Shown here piece by piece: positions 5,668 to 11,607 of a stretch of DNA of 11,972 bases. The position numbers and the translations under genes were made by a program. The notes under the pieces are model-generated. The model was not told the DNA's origin. It saw only the letters and a program-made list of their open reading frames with translations, and ran no database searches. Position 1 is the first letter of the stretch; each line of letters opens with the position of its first letter. Origin of the DNA: Collinsella sp. Lineage in GTDB: Bacteria > Actinomycetota > Coriobacteriia > Coriobacteriales > Coriobacteriaceae. The stretch is taken from contig JAIHVJ010000039.1 of assembly GCA_022720335.1 (NCBI GenBank), positions 1-11,972 on the forward strand, given 5' to 3'.

Positions 5668-7798
5668 CGTTATCCACCTGCGATAACAATGAAATAAGCT
5701 CCGCTTTGTTCTTGATCTTCAACTGGCGATAAGATGCGGATCGCAACGCTTGCACCGTAGATGCAGCATAACCTACGTCCTCCGCAATGGTCTTTGTCGT
5801 TGCGCCCTCTGCCGTCATCAGCAAAATTTGCGACTGAACATCAGAAAGGGAGCGTGATGTAAGCAAAGCTAGCTGGCGCGCGCGAGCCGTTTCGGTGAAC
5901 CCATTCGCACGGTACTCCAAGACGGCCCTCTCGTTCTCAACCGAGTGGGCGAGCGCGATGTGCGTGACGGACATGGGCACAGACCAGCAGACGACCACCG
6001 TTGCCACGACGACATTGACAGCCGAACTATGCCCCAACAGCGACGCAAGGAACAGCGGCTCGAAAACCATCAGATCCTGCGCCATGTTGAGCAAGACGAC
6101 CCAGACAGGAGCCGTCGCCCCAAAGCAAAGCATCCATACCCCAAGCATTTTGCGCTGCGGACAGCTTCGCAGCACTACATATGTGAGCAGCATCCCCGCC
6201 AGCACCACGAACCCATGAATTCGCCCCCTACTGGCAGCATAGATTGAAGCAGCGACACCTATTGACACCAATGGCACGATAGCCCGAGCACGGGCATGCA
6301 CCTTAAACGGACGCAGCCCAACAGCGAGCGAAGCCGTAGACGCCACGCCGCAAAACAGGACCGGCACAGCCATCAACGGAACGCGTATGCACATCAATGC
6401 CGTGATATAGATAAAAGACCATTCCGCAGCAGACAGTATCGCCCACATGCACGGACCTCCGAGCTCAATCGCCCCATCCACCCTATCCAGATCAGCGTCA
6501 TGATTTATCTTTACAACCGCGCAATACGGCGAAAGAAACAGTCCGAGGCCCAATGTATAGCTTGCAAGAGAAAAGGCGACTGCCCGCGTAACGCTGGATC
6601 CCCAATCACTATTCGCCATTACCAAGGGACCTGCCGCAAGGAAAATAAAAAAAGATGTGGGCAGATATCGAAGCAGCCGGTGCGTCCGAGCTAATGCCAA
6701 CATATCGCCGGCATGCCGCTGCGACAGCTCAGACTCTACAGTTTCGCCCCCACCCGCAAACAGCTCCACCAGCTCACGCGAGCCCGCAACCGACGCCTTC
6801 CCGTATGCTCGGTGAAGCGTGGTCCGCACCGTCGATGGCTTCGTATCCGTCTCCCTGGCAATTTCCGCCGGCGTTTTCCCTTTGAGCAGCAGTCGAACAA
6901 ACTGCTCTTCTCTAGGCGACAGGGCAGGGGAAAACACCCCCGCATCGAATGGGTCGGACGTGCGGGGGATATCCGAATCGTTGTTCCGCTTCTTCCTGAG
7001 CAACGTACATACGAAGGCAGCAATAGCGGACCCTATCGTCAGCGACGCAATGATCGCGGCATCGTTTGCGAAGTATGCCACCTCAACAGCGGGAACAAGG
7101 CCAATGGGAACTGCTACGAGCACAGAACGGGCGAACACGTCGCTCTGTCCACGACCAAAGGCGCGGGGACAGCAAAGCAAAGGGACCGCAGCCAATACGA
7201 GATAGACCAGAGGAATTAAAAGCATAAGGCCAATTGATGCGGCCATTACAGAGGGCATCCCCCATGGCTCGGGAACGACTCTCCATGAAACTCGACAGCA
7301 AAACAGCAGGCAAGACAGGACAACTATTGTTTCTGCAAAAAGCGCGCTCTGCGGTCGGCGGGTCCCCCTTTCGCCGTCCCGCGCTGCCCCCCGTATCAAA
7401 GGAGAGCCCGCCGTATTCCAAATTACATATGAGAGGAGCAGCGACCCAGTGAAGCACAAGGCACACGAAACGCCATGCAACAGCCAGATTGGTGCAAACG
7501 CGATTGGAATAGAATCTCCGCGAGCATAGAAGGCCAAGTCGACCCATTCGGGAACCACCGCAATAGCAGCAAGGAAAACACCGAAGACGCCAAGGCGACC
7601 CGGCCGTCTTATTTCTCTCCCCTTGCGGAGCGCAACACCATGACCAAACGCCGCGAGGCATGCACCAAGGATAACGAGCCAGGTCATTGCACCTGATGCC
7701 AAGCCGATCGAAGATGAAAACCGGTGATAAGGGGTAACTGCCATTACGACAAGCGCAATGGTAAAAGCAGATGTGGCAGAGCAGCGGGAAAAGAGCAT
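5663..7798 (-). CDS. Tandem membrane LuxR-type regulator with two HTH domains
   Basis: This 711-residue protein is built as two copies of one plan. Half one has roughly seven hydrophobic segments (1-270), then a LuxR-type HTH at 293-347 (LSPREEQFVRLLLKGKTPAE, TKPSTVRTTLHRAYGKA, SRELVELF). Half two has a further set of segments (370-620), then a second HTH at 649-706 (SLSDVQSQILLMTAEGATTK, AASTVQALRSASYRQLKI, KAELISLL). Single-unit proteins of about 480-520 residues with this layout are common in Coriobacteriia and are thought to sense through the membrane domain. The second HTH is less canonical: SLSDVQSQ replaces LTxRE. The start is the ATG at 7798, with GGAGG four bases upstream; ATG at 7840 (after GGAGAGGG) and GTG at 7858 are alternatives. 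It lies upstream of the secreted-protein gene in the same direction, so it probably controls that unit and may receive an envelope signal. Confidence 0.88.
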   Translation of the reverse strand: MLFSRCSATSAFTIALVVMAVTPYHRFSSSIGLASGAMTWLVILGACLAAFGHGVALRKGREIRRPGRLGVFGVFLAAIAVVPEWVDLAFYARGDSIPIAFAPIWLLHGVSCALCFTGSLLLSYVIWNTAGSPLIRGAARDGERGTRRPQSALFAETIVVLSCLLFCCRVSWRVVPEPWGMPSVMAASIGLMLLIPLVYLVLAAVPLLCCPRAFGRGQSDVFARSVLVAVPIGLVPAVEVAYFANDAAIIASLTIGSAIAAFVCTLLRKKRNNDSDIPRTSDPFDAGVFSPALSPREEQFVRLLLKGKTPAEIARETDTKPSTVRTTLHRAYGKASVAGSRELVELFAGGGETVESELSQRHAGDMLALARTHRLLRYLPTSFFIFLAAGPLVMANSDWGSSVTRAVAFSLASYTLGLGLFLSPYCAVVKINHDADLDRVDGAIELGGPCMWAILSAAEWSFIYITALMCIRVPLMAVPVLFCGVASTASLAVGLRPFKVHARARAIVPLVSIGVAASIYAASRGRIHGFVVLAGMLLTYVVLRSCPQRKMLGVWMLCFGATAPVWVVLLNMAQDLMVFEPLFLASLLGHSSAVNVVVATVVVCWSVPMSVTHIALAHSVENERAVLEYRANGFTETARARQLALLTSRSLSDVQSQILLMTAEGATTKTIAEDVGYAASTVQALRSASYRQLKIKNKAELISLLSQVDNV

Positions 7799-7923
7799 AT
7801 GACCTCCATAGAGCGGCATTATACAGCTCGGTTTGTTCATCCCTCTCCGCTCCCACACCGGCCAGCATCAACGATTCACGCATACTCCAATCAGAACCAG
7901 ATAACGGTCCAATTTTTCCGCAG

Positions 7924-7941
7924 TCCCGCTCCAAAGCGGGA
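7924..7941. promoter_or_regulatory. 7-bp hairpin in the LuxR upstream region
   Basis: TCCCGCT (7924-7930) pairs with AGCGGGA (7935-7941) around CCAA. On the plus strand it is followed by a T-rich run (GGTTTCCTTTT), which is terminator-like although nothing on that strand lies close before it. On the minus strand it would sit in the leader of the regulator mRNA. A second small dyad, AAAACG/CGTTTT, is at 7970-7986. Confidence 0.35.
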
Positions 7942-7957
7942 TACGGTTTCCTTTTGA

Positions 7958-8347
7958 GGGCCGATTGGGAAAACGCACCCCGTTTTAGGCCGAAAACTGG
8001 GACGCGCGGGCAGGAGCTATGCAAAGATAGCGGCTGTTGGCCTTGCGATCGGTCTTGCACTGGCGCTGTGCGCATCATTCGCGACGTATAGGTCCGAGCA
8101 GTCGTTTATCGATGGCGCTGAGAACGGTTTTGGCATAGACGTAATCCTGTCCTGGGTTCAGGAGCACCTTGACGGATGCGAGGACCCGCGGCGCGCATCG
8201 AATGGAAAACAGCTTCAGGGCACCGATTCCGGTTGGCGCGTTGGTGTCTACCGCATCCTGGCAAGGATCGAGGACGGGAAAGCCGTCATCGAGGTCGTAA
8301 GGGTCGGCCACCGCCAGGGTGTCTACAAGAGCATGCCGCGGCTATGA
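7958..8347 (+). pseudogene. Fusion remnant: membrane-protein N-terminus + RelE/ParE C-terminus
   Basis: The frame is open from 7958 to the TGA at 8345-8347 but has no ATG, GTG or TTG before the conserved part; the ATG of the related intact gene at 10109 corresponds to CGC here. Codons from about 8009 to 8140 encode GRSYAKIAAVGLAIGLALAL and on to QSFIDGAENGFGID, almost identical to the protein encoded at 10109, including its membrane segment. At GID the similarity stops and the sequence becomes ILSWVQEHLDGCEDPRR ... WRVGVYRILARIEDGKAV ... VVRVGHRQGVYK, the C-terminal half of the RelE/ParE mRNA-interferase fold (paired with a RelB antitoxin in intact systems). The toxin N-terminus and any antitoxin gene are missing. 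It is read as a recombination scar between two genes. Expression from CTG at 7997 cannot be excluded. Confidence 0.8.
8009..8140 (+). repeat. 132-bp direct repeat, copy 1
   Basis: These 132 bases align without gaps to 10115-10246, with 13 differences counted by eye (about 90% identity). Most differences are transitions, and many fall at third codon positions. The copy ends abruptly at GGCATAGAC, where the two sequences become unrelated, which marks a recombination junction. Its partner is the 5' end of the intact gene at 10109. Confidence 0.9.
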
Positions 8348-8589
8348 GCACCCCAAAGTGCCGCCACGCAGGTCAAGGCCGAAAAAACGACCTCACCAGA
8401 TGCGTTTTAAGGCGCCTGAAAGCAGATGCCCCTAACGGGTATCCAGGCATTCCTTTTCTGGGCTGTATTTGCGATTACATCAAGCCGTCTACCTGCGGCT
8501 TCGTGGAGTTTGCCGCCGCCCGAAAAAATCGTGTCTGCGCGGTGCGATACAGTAGGTTAAACGCCCCGCGAGGAAAGGAACAGCCATGA
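8344..8589 (+). CDS. Possible small Cys-rich ORF, doubtful
   Basis: An ATG at 8344 overlaps the stop of the RelE-like remnant as ATGA, and its own TGA overlaps the next start at 8586 in the same way. The 81-residue product is basic, with six cysteines (including GCICDY) and no recognisable domain. No ribosome binding site precedes it, so it would depend on coupling to a remnant that is probably untranslated. The double ATGA overlap may be chance. If it is not a gene, then 8348-8585 is a gene-free stretch holding only the short dyad AAGCCG/CGGCTT near 8481-8500. Confidence 0.25.
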   Translation: MSTPKCRHAGQGRKNDLTRCVLRRLKADAPNGYPGIPFLGCICDYIKPSTCGFVEFAAARKNRVCAVRYSRLNAPRGKEQP

Positions 8590-8864
8590 GCGACACACAG
8601 GAAATCGTTCAACGACTCGAACGCGAGATGGCGGACCGAGCCGCCGCAGTTGAGAAGGTTGATGCTTTTAAGAACCAGCTCGCACAGGCCATCAAGGCCT
8701 TCATGGCCGCCGACGAGGCAGTTCGCGGCCTCAACGACCGCGACAGCATCGTTGACGCCCAAATCGCAACCGTCATCGACGAGCATCTTCGTGCCATCGA
8801 CAGGCTGTGCCGTTTCGGCATCGACGGTGGTTTCGGTGAGAAACATCCGGTCAGAGAGGTTTAA
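8586..8864 (+). CDS. Small coiled-coil hypothetical protein
   Basis: The 92-residue frame has a good ribosome binding site (GAGGAAAGGAA, about six bases before the ATG) and coding-like composition. The protein is almost entirely helical: MSDTQEIVQRLEREMADRAA, then VEKVDAFKNQLAQAIKAFMA and DAQIATVIDEHLRAIDRLCRF, rich in Ala, Asp and Glu, with heptad-like spacing. It has no signal peptide, no membrane segment and no visible catalytic residues. A terminator-like stem-loop follows at 8891-8964. Small acidic coiled-coil proteins like this are common cargo on mobilizable elements. It is not a recognisable RelB-type antitoxin, though it lies after the toxin remnant. The function is unknown. Confidence 0.65.
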   Translation: MSDTQEIVQRLEREMADRAAAVEKVDAFKNQLAQAIKAFMAADEAVRGLNDRDSIVDAQIATVIDEHLRAIDRLCRFGIDGGFGEKHPVREV

Positions 8865-8890
8865 ATCTCCGCATGGCCATGGAGTAAAAT

Positions 8891-8964
8891 AAAGAGGGTC
8901 GAATCCGAAGCAGTTCCCAGACAATTGGCGTCCGGCCAGACACTTCGGTTCGGCCCTTTCTTTC
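8891..8964 (+). terminator. Imperfect stem-loop with T-rich end
   Basis: AGGGTCGAATCCGAAG (8895-8910) pairs with CTTCGGTTCGGCCCT (8943-8957) with one bulge and a G-T pair. The loop is about 32 bases, and the stem is followed by TTCTTTCC. It begins 27 bases after the stop of the coiled-coil gene. The large loop and mixed T-tract make it a plausible but not classical intrinsic terminator. Confidence 0.5.
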
Positions 8965-9316
8965 CAGGACTCTATAACAGAAAAGCACCTGCTAGAGGGG
9001 ATTTTTCGAGAGTGGATATTATAACAGCTGATTGAACTGCAACGCGCTAGGGCCACTAGGGCGAGGCAAACTAGCGAGGCGTGTCGCCGCGAGTGTAATC
9101 GCCGCGGTCGACGACGCGGTCGTCCAGCTGCCTCGACACGGAGCCACCGCTGTGCGTCTGGCCCGCGGCACGACAGAAGGAGACACTGTTGGGGCCGATG
9201 GGCTAAGACCGTTGCTGACCAAGTGCCATTAGCGGCCATTGGCACATGTCAAGCCAGGCTGATTCTGTGGGTATAGGGTGGCATTTCGCTGAGGTTGGAA
9301 ACTCCCGCAACCATTG
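8965..9316. other. Gene-free stretch with GC-rich dyads
   Basis: No frame here has a ribosome binding site or protein-like sequence. It holds the dyad GACGAC-GCG-GTCGTC around 9110-9124, a GTGCCA/TGGCAC pair at 9223-9245, and a block near 9057-9080 (AGGGCGAGGCAAACTAGCGA) that closely resembles 10789-10812. The latter suggests another member of a dispersed GC-rich repeat. Nothing else could be supported. Confidence 0.45.
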
Positions 9317-9343
9317 ATTAATTTCGATATGTCCGAAATTAAT
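9317..9343. promoter_or_regulatory. Operator-like 10-bp inverted repeat
   Basis: ATTAATTTCG (9317-9326) and CGAAATTAAT (9334-9343) are perfect arms around ATATGTC. The AT-rich dyad lies about 110 bases upstream of the ATG at 9454. A -10-like TAATAT (9340-9345) overlaps its right arm and TTGATT (9314-9319) its left edge, though their 20-base spacing is too long for a standard promoter. It looks like a binding site for a dimeric repressor or activator that controls the two-gene unit. Confidence 0.55.
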
Positions 9344-9381
9344 ATTACGTACATGGGCAACAAGCATATATGGGAACTCTC

Positions 9382-9433
9382 AAGTAACCGAAGTAACCGA
9401 TCCGGGGCAAAAAATTGGCAAGAAGGACCCCGG
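9382..9433 (+). promoter_or_regulatory. Leader with tandem 9-mers and a CCGGGG/CCCCGG dyad
   Basis: AAGTAACCG occurs twice head to tail (9382-9390, 9391-9399). It is followed by CCGGGG (9402-9407) and CCCCGG (9428-9433), able to form a 6-bp stem with a 20-base loop that ends 10 bases before the GGAGG ribosome binding site. The 9-mers could be protein-binding half sites; the stem may affect translation of the gene at 9454. Confidence 0.4.
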
Positions 9434-9453
9434 TGAGAAGTTTGGAGGCGAAG

Positions 9454-10107
9454 ATGAGTACGATGAAAAAACCGTTTATTACTCGCAGGTCAATCCTGAC
9501 GGCAGCCGCATTGGGCGGACTGTCACTAATCACCCCAAATGGTGCATTTGCTGATGGTTACAATTCTGAAACCGTAGAATTCCTAGCATTCCCGGATCTG
9601 AGTGAATCTGATGTCGAGGCGATTGTGCGTCAACGTGCAGAGCAAGAAGCGGCCCTTATCATAGAAGAGGCGATGTCATCTGATGATGTTGAGCTCTATG
9701 CGACACGCGGTCGCCCAAGCTACAGCACCGTATACGGGAGCGTGCAAACGAAAGCCAGCGGATGGCACGACGTTGCTGGGCAGCCCCCGGGGGGCATTCA
9801 CATCGACGGGAGCGGTTCTGTAAACGTCCAGCGGTATGGCGGCGGTTCGGTGAGTGTATCGGTGCCGCTCCCGAATGGTGTCGGAAGCATAGGCGTATCG
9901 ATACCGCTGGCAAAGCGCGAGGCGATGGCGACTGGGTTTTCCATTGATATCGGCGGCGCTGGCTTTTGGAAAGTAACGGCGAACGTTGAACACAAGGTCC
10001 AGCCGTTTGTTGTTTATGAGACCGTCAATGGCGTCAAGAAGGTGTACAAAAAAGCAGCGACGAATGACTTCTTCCGTCTTGCCTTAGGCAAGCGAAAGGT
10101 AGGATGA
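9454..10107 (+). CDS. Exported protein with Tat-like signal, unknown function
   Basis: The product has 217 residues from the ATG at 9454, where GGAGG lies five bases upstream; a TTG at 9415 lacks a site and falls in the leader stem. Residues about 9-35 (ITRRSILTAAALGGLSLITP, then GAFADG) match a twin-arginine signal with an A-x-A-like cleavage site. An acidic helical segment follows (SESDVEAIVRQRAEQEAALI, about 50-75), then a Gly/Ser/Val-rich strand region (about 115-150: SGSVNVQRYGGGSVSVSVPL) with alternating hydrophobic residues, and a C-terminal part (GFWKVTANVEHKVQPFVVYE) ending in a basic tail, LGKRKVG. No cysteines or catalytic motifs are seen. The acidic stretch could be a propeptide. 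It is followed one base later by the gene at 10109. A secreted factor or bacteriocin-like role is possible but unproven. Confidence 0.82.
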   Translation: MSTMKKPFITRRSILTAAALGGLSLITPNGAFADGYNSETVEFLAFPDLSESDVEAIVRQRAEQEAALIIEEAMSSDDVELYATRGRPSYSTVYGSVQTKASGWHDVAGQPPGGIHIDGSGSVNVQRYGGGSVSVSVPLPNGVGSIGVSIPLAKREAMATGFSIDIGGAGFWKVTANVEHKVQPFVVYETVNGVKKVYKKAATNDFFRLALGKRKVG

Positions 10108-10108
10108 C

Positions 10109-10537
10109 ATGATAGGCAAGAGCTATGCAAAGATAGCGATTGTTGGCCTTGTAATCGGTCTTGCAATGGCACTATGCGCATCATTCGCGAAGTATAGGGC
10201 CGAGCAATCGTTTATTGATGGCGCTGAAAACGGTTTTGGCATAGACGGGATGTATGTCAACGATGGCGCGACCAGGCCGTCTATGGCGATTCTTGCAGGC
10301 GAAGACATGGAATGGCAAATCTGTAATGGCGATGGCTCTTGTCTGAGTGGTCGTTTGGCCGCAACGAGCGATCCGAATTCGTTCGATCTTCTCGACGATG
10401 ATGGAGCGGATTGCGGTTCTGTTCACCTTTCATATGCATCGCGAGACGGGATGGACGGCATTCTCTACGTCTCCCACGAAACTGGCGATTTCAAGATGCG
10501 CAGGACTAACCGGGTGCCGGCTTTTATCGAGGAGTGA
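10109..10537 (+). CDS. Small membrane-anchored protein, partner of the preceding gene
   Basis: The product has 142 residues. The ATG lies one base after the preceding stop, and AGGTAGGA precedes it, so translation is probably coupled. Residues 8-27 (KIAIVGLVIGLAMALCASFA) form a single membrane segment or an uncleaved signal; a Cys lies inside the segment, but no lipobox is clear. The outside domain contains MAILAGEDMEWQICNGDGSC, LSGRLAATSDPNSFDLLDDD, GSVHLSYASRDGMDGILYVS and FKMRRTNRVPAF, an acidic beta-rich pattern typical of a small extracytoplasmic beta-barrel or sandwich. Its N-terminal 44 codons are duplicated at 8009-8140. Being downstream of a secreted-protein gene it may be an immunity or binding partner; this is inference from context. 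Confidence 0.8.
   Translation: MIGKSYAKIAIVGLVIGLAMALCASFAKYRAEQSFIDGAENGFGIDGMYVNDGATRPSMAILAGEDMEWQICNGDGSCLSGRLAATSDPNSFDLLDDDGADCGSVHLSYASRDGMDGILYVSHETGDFKMRRTNRVPAFIEE
10115..10246 (+). repeat. 132-bp direct repeat, copy 2
   Basis: This is the intact-gene partner of 8009-8140. It encodes the membrane segment and the stretch up to GFGID. The copies lie 2.1 kb apart in the same orientation, so recombination between them could delete everything from the toxin remnant to the exported protein gene. Confidence 0.9.
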
Positions 10538-10542
10538 GAGTT

Positions 10543-10571
10543 CCCGGCGGCCTGCCGATCAGGCCGCCGGG
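10543..10571 (+). terminator. Perfect 11-bp GC hairpin after the two-gene unit
   Basis: CCCGGCGGCCT (10543-10553) pairs perfectly with AGGCCGCCGGG (10561-10571) around GCCGATC, starting 5 bases after the stop at 10537. No T-tract follows, so it may be the first element of a compound terminator or a 3' stabiliser. Confidence 0.6.
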
Positions 10572-10580
10572 CTATCGAGC

Positions 10581-10616
10581 CCCGCATTCATCCGTACACA
10601 CACGGATGAATGCGGG
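10581..10616. repeat. Perfect 15-bp hairpin
   Basis: CCCGCATTCATCCGT (10581-10595) pairs perfectly with ACGGATGAATGCGGG (10602-10616) around ACACAC. There is no T-tract on either side. It is the longest perfect stem in the window and sits 9 bases after the preceding hairpin. It may be a 3'-end barrier, a processing site or a palindromic repeat element. Confidence 0.75.
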
Positions 10617-10646
10617 AAGTGTCCGTATAAAGTTGATAATCAAGGA

Positions 10647-10682
10647 AACAAAGCCGTTCTGCCTGGGACGGCTTTGTTCTTT
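10647..10682. terminator. Intrinsic terminator, possibly bidirectional
   Basis: AACAAAGCCGT (10647-10657) pairs perfectly with ACGGCTTTGTT (10668-10678) around TCTGCCTGGG and is followed by CTTT. On the opposite strand the stem is likewise followed by a TTTCC run. It lies between the plus-strand two-gene unit and the minus-strand micro-ORF, so it probably ends transcription from both sides. Confidence 0.8.
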
Positions 10683-10699
10683 AAAGGCCGGGTTTTACC

Positions 10700-10765
10700 C
10701 TAGCCCAAAATGGCCAGAATGGTCACCAGAAGAAGAGCGACGATCATAAGACGGAGCTCGGACAT
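10700..10765 (-). CDS. 21-residue hydrophobic micro-peptide (type I toxin-like)
   Basis: A 66-base frame encodes 21 residues: an acidic/basic start MSELR followed by a purely hydrophobic run (LMIVALLLVTILAILG) long enough to cross a membrane once. GGAGG (10774-10778 on the complementary strand) lies 8 bases upstream of the ATG, an excellent ribosome binding site. Just before it, CCCGA/TCGGG can form a stem that runs into the GGGGAGG, so the site may be partly masked. The frame is followed by the intrinsic terminator at 10647-10682. Size, hydrophobicity and controlled ribosome access resemble type I toxin peptides or holin-like toxins, but no family match can be claimed, and an antisense RNA is not shown. 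Confidence 0.5.
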   Translation of the reverse strand: MSELRLMIVALLLVTILAILG

Positions 10766-10943
10766 AGCGACCACCTCCCCGAAAACTCGGGCAGGGCCAA
10801 GCTAGCGAAGCGGGGTACGAGCTGACTGCTTTCTGTTTAATGACTGTCAATCTCTTCTGCCGTCTCTTTTCGATTTTACTCAATAGTTATAGCTAAACGA
10901 GTAATTGCACTCAATTGCAAAACTGATCCAGCTGCGTTCCGAC

Positions 10944-11594
10944 TTAAAGATTTCTGTTGTCTGGTTCATCTGCCAGACAGTCGTGGGGAACATAGTCAAC
11001 GTGATAACGCTTTTCAAGTTCCTCGATAAACCGATCGACCTTTCGAGCATTTTGATAAACCTTTTCAAGCGTTCGGAAAACAGCTTTCTCATTGTACGCG
11101 GGAAGCCCTTGGGCGTTCACAAAATACATCAGCTGATTGAGGTTTGTTCCTTCCTTCAATAACTCATGATGGAGTTTTTCAACTTCCGCGACATTGAAAT
11201 TGAATGATTCAATCTTTCCGTAGATCGCACTGCGACGGACCAGCTCGCTTACAGAGACGCCAAGCACTGCCGCCCGCTGTTCGATCGCCTTTTTTTCTGG
11301 AGCGGTCAGCATCACATGAAACGAAACGTCACGTTTCTCGGCGTTCTCGGCGATGGCTTCACCGCACTCGCCAGATTTTCTTGGAGCGTGTTTGCGCTTG
11401 CAGTTGTGCAGCGCTTTATTTTTCTCGTGCTCGATTTTCTTTCCAGTCTCAAGATCATCGAGAGAAATCGAACGGCTAATCAAAACGGAGCGGATTAGCT
11501 CAGCTTCTGTGCAACCGGCTTCGTCACAGAGGCGCTGAAGAATTTCTTTTTCTTCAGCGGTCAACGTCGCTTCGACTTTCTCGCTTCGTCTCAT
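10944..11594 (-). CDS. mobC: MobC-like relaxosome accessory protein
   Basis: This is a 216-residue protein. The ATG at 11594 has AAGGGA six bases upstream. The C-terminal region holds EGTNLNQLMYFVNAQGLP (148-165), the signature of MobC proteins of mobilizable elements, which bind oriT and help the relaxase open the strands. Residues 89-127 (VSFHVMLTAPEKKAIEQRAA, then VSVSELVRRSAI) form a ribbon-helix-helix domain. Unusually, residues 7-40 (VEATLTAEEKEILQRLCDEA, then TEAELIRSVLI) look like a second copy, joined by a Lys/Glu-rich linker; usual MobC proteins are near 110-150 residues with one such domain. The gene and its surroundings are more AT-rich than the operons to the left. Its upstream region holds the probable oriT. 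The usual next gene, the relaxase, is absent: 10766-10943 downstream is non-coding. Confidence 0.85.
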   Translation of the reverse strand: MRRSEKVEATLTAEEKEILQRLCDEAGCTEAELIRSVLISRSISLDDLETGKKIEHEKNKALHNCKRKHAPRKSGECGEAIAENAEKRDVSFHVMLTAPEKKAIEQRAAVLGVSVSELVRRSAIYGKIESFNFNVAEVEKLHHELLKEGTNLNQLMYFVNAQGLPAYNEKAVFRTLEKVYQNARKVDRFIEELEKRYHVDYVPHDCLADEPDNRNL

Positions 11595-11607
11595 TTTTAT
11601 CCCTTCA

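Noticed and set aside
7083..8078. Minus-strand open frame of over 300 codons
   Set aside because: It overlaps the LuxR-type regulator in another frame on the same strand; the protein is Arg/Cys/Ser-rich and lacks domain features, so it is a shadow.
8586..8864. Antitoxin partner for the RelE-like remnant
   Set aside because: It lies downstream of the toxin fragment, is a plain coiled coil and shows no RelB/ribbon-helix-helix N-terminus.
9032..9232. 66-codon plus-strand frame in the non-coding stretch
   Set aside because: No ribosome binding site, a similarly long open frame on the other strand, and GC-rich dyads explain the openness.
8475..9245. Long minus-strand open frame across the coiled-coil gene and the following non-coding stretch
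   Set aside because: It runs opposite to a gene with a good ribosome binding site and through a terminator-like stem, and its protein has Arg/Cys-rich shadow composition without any domain.
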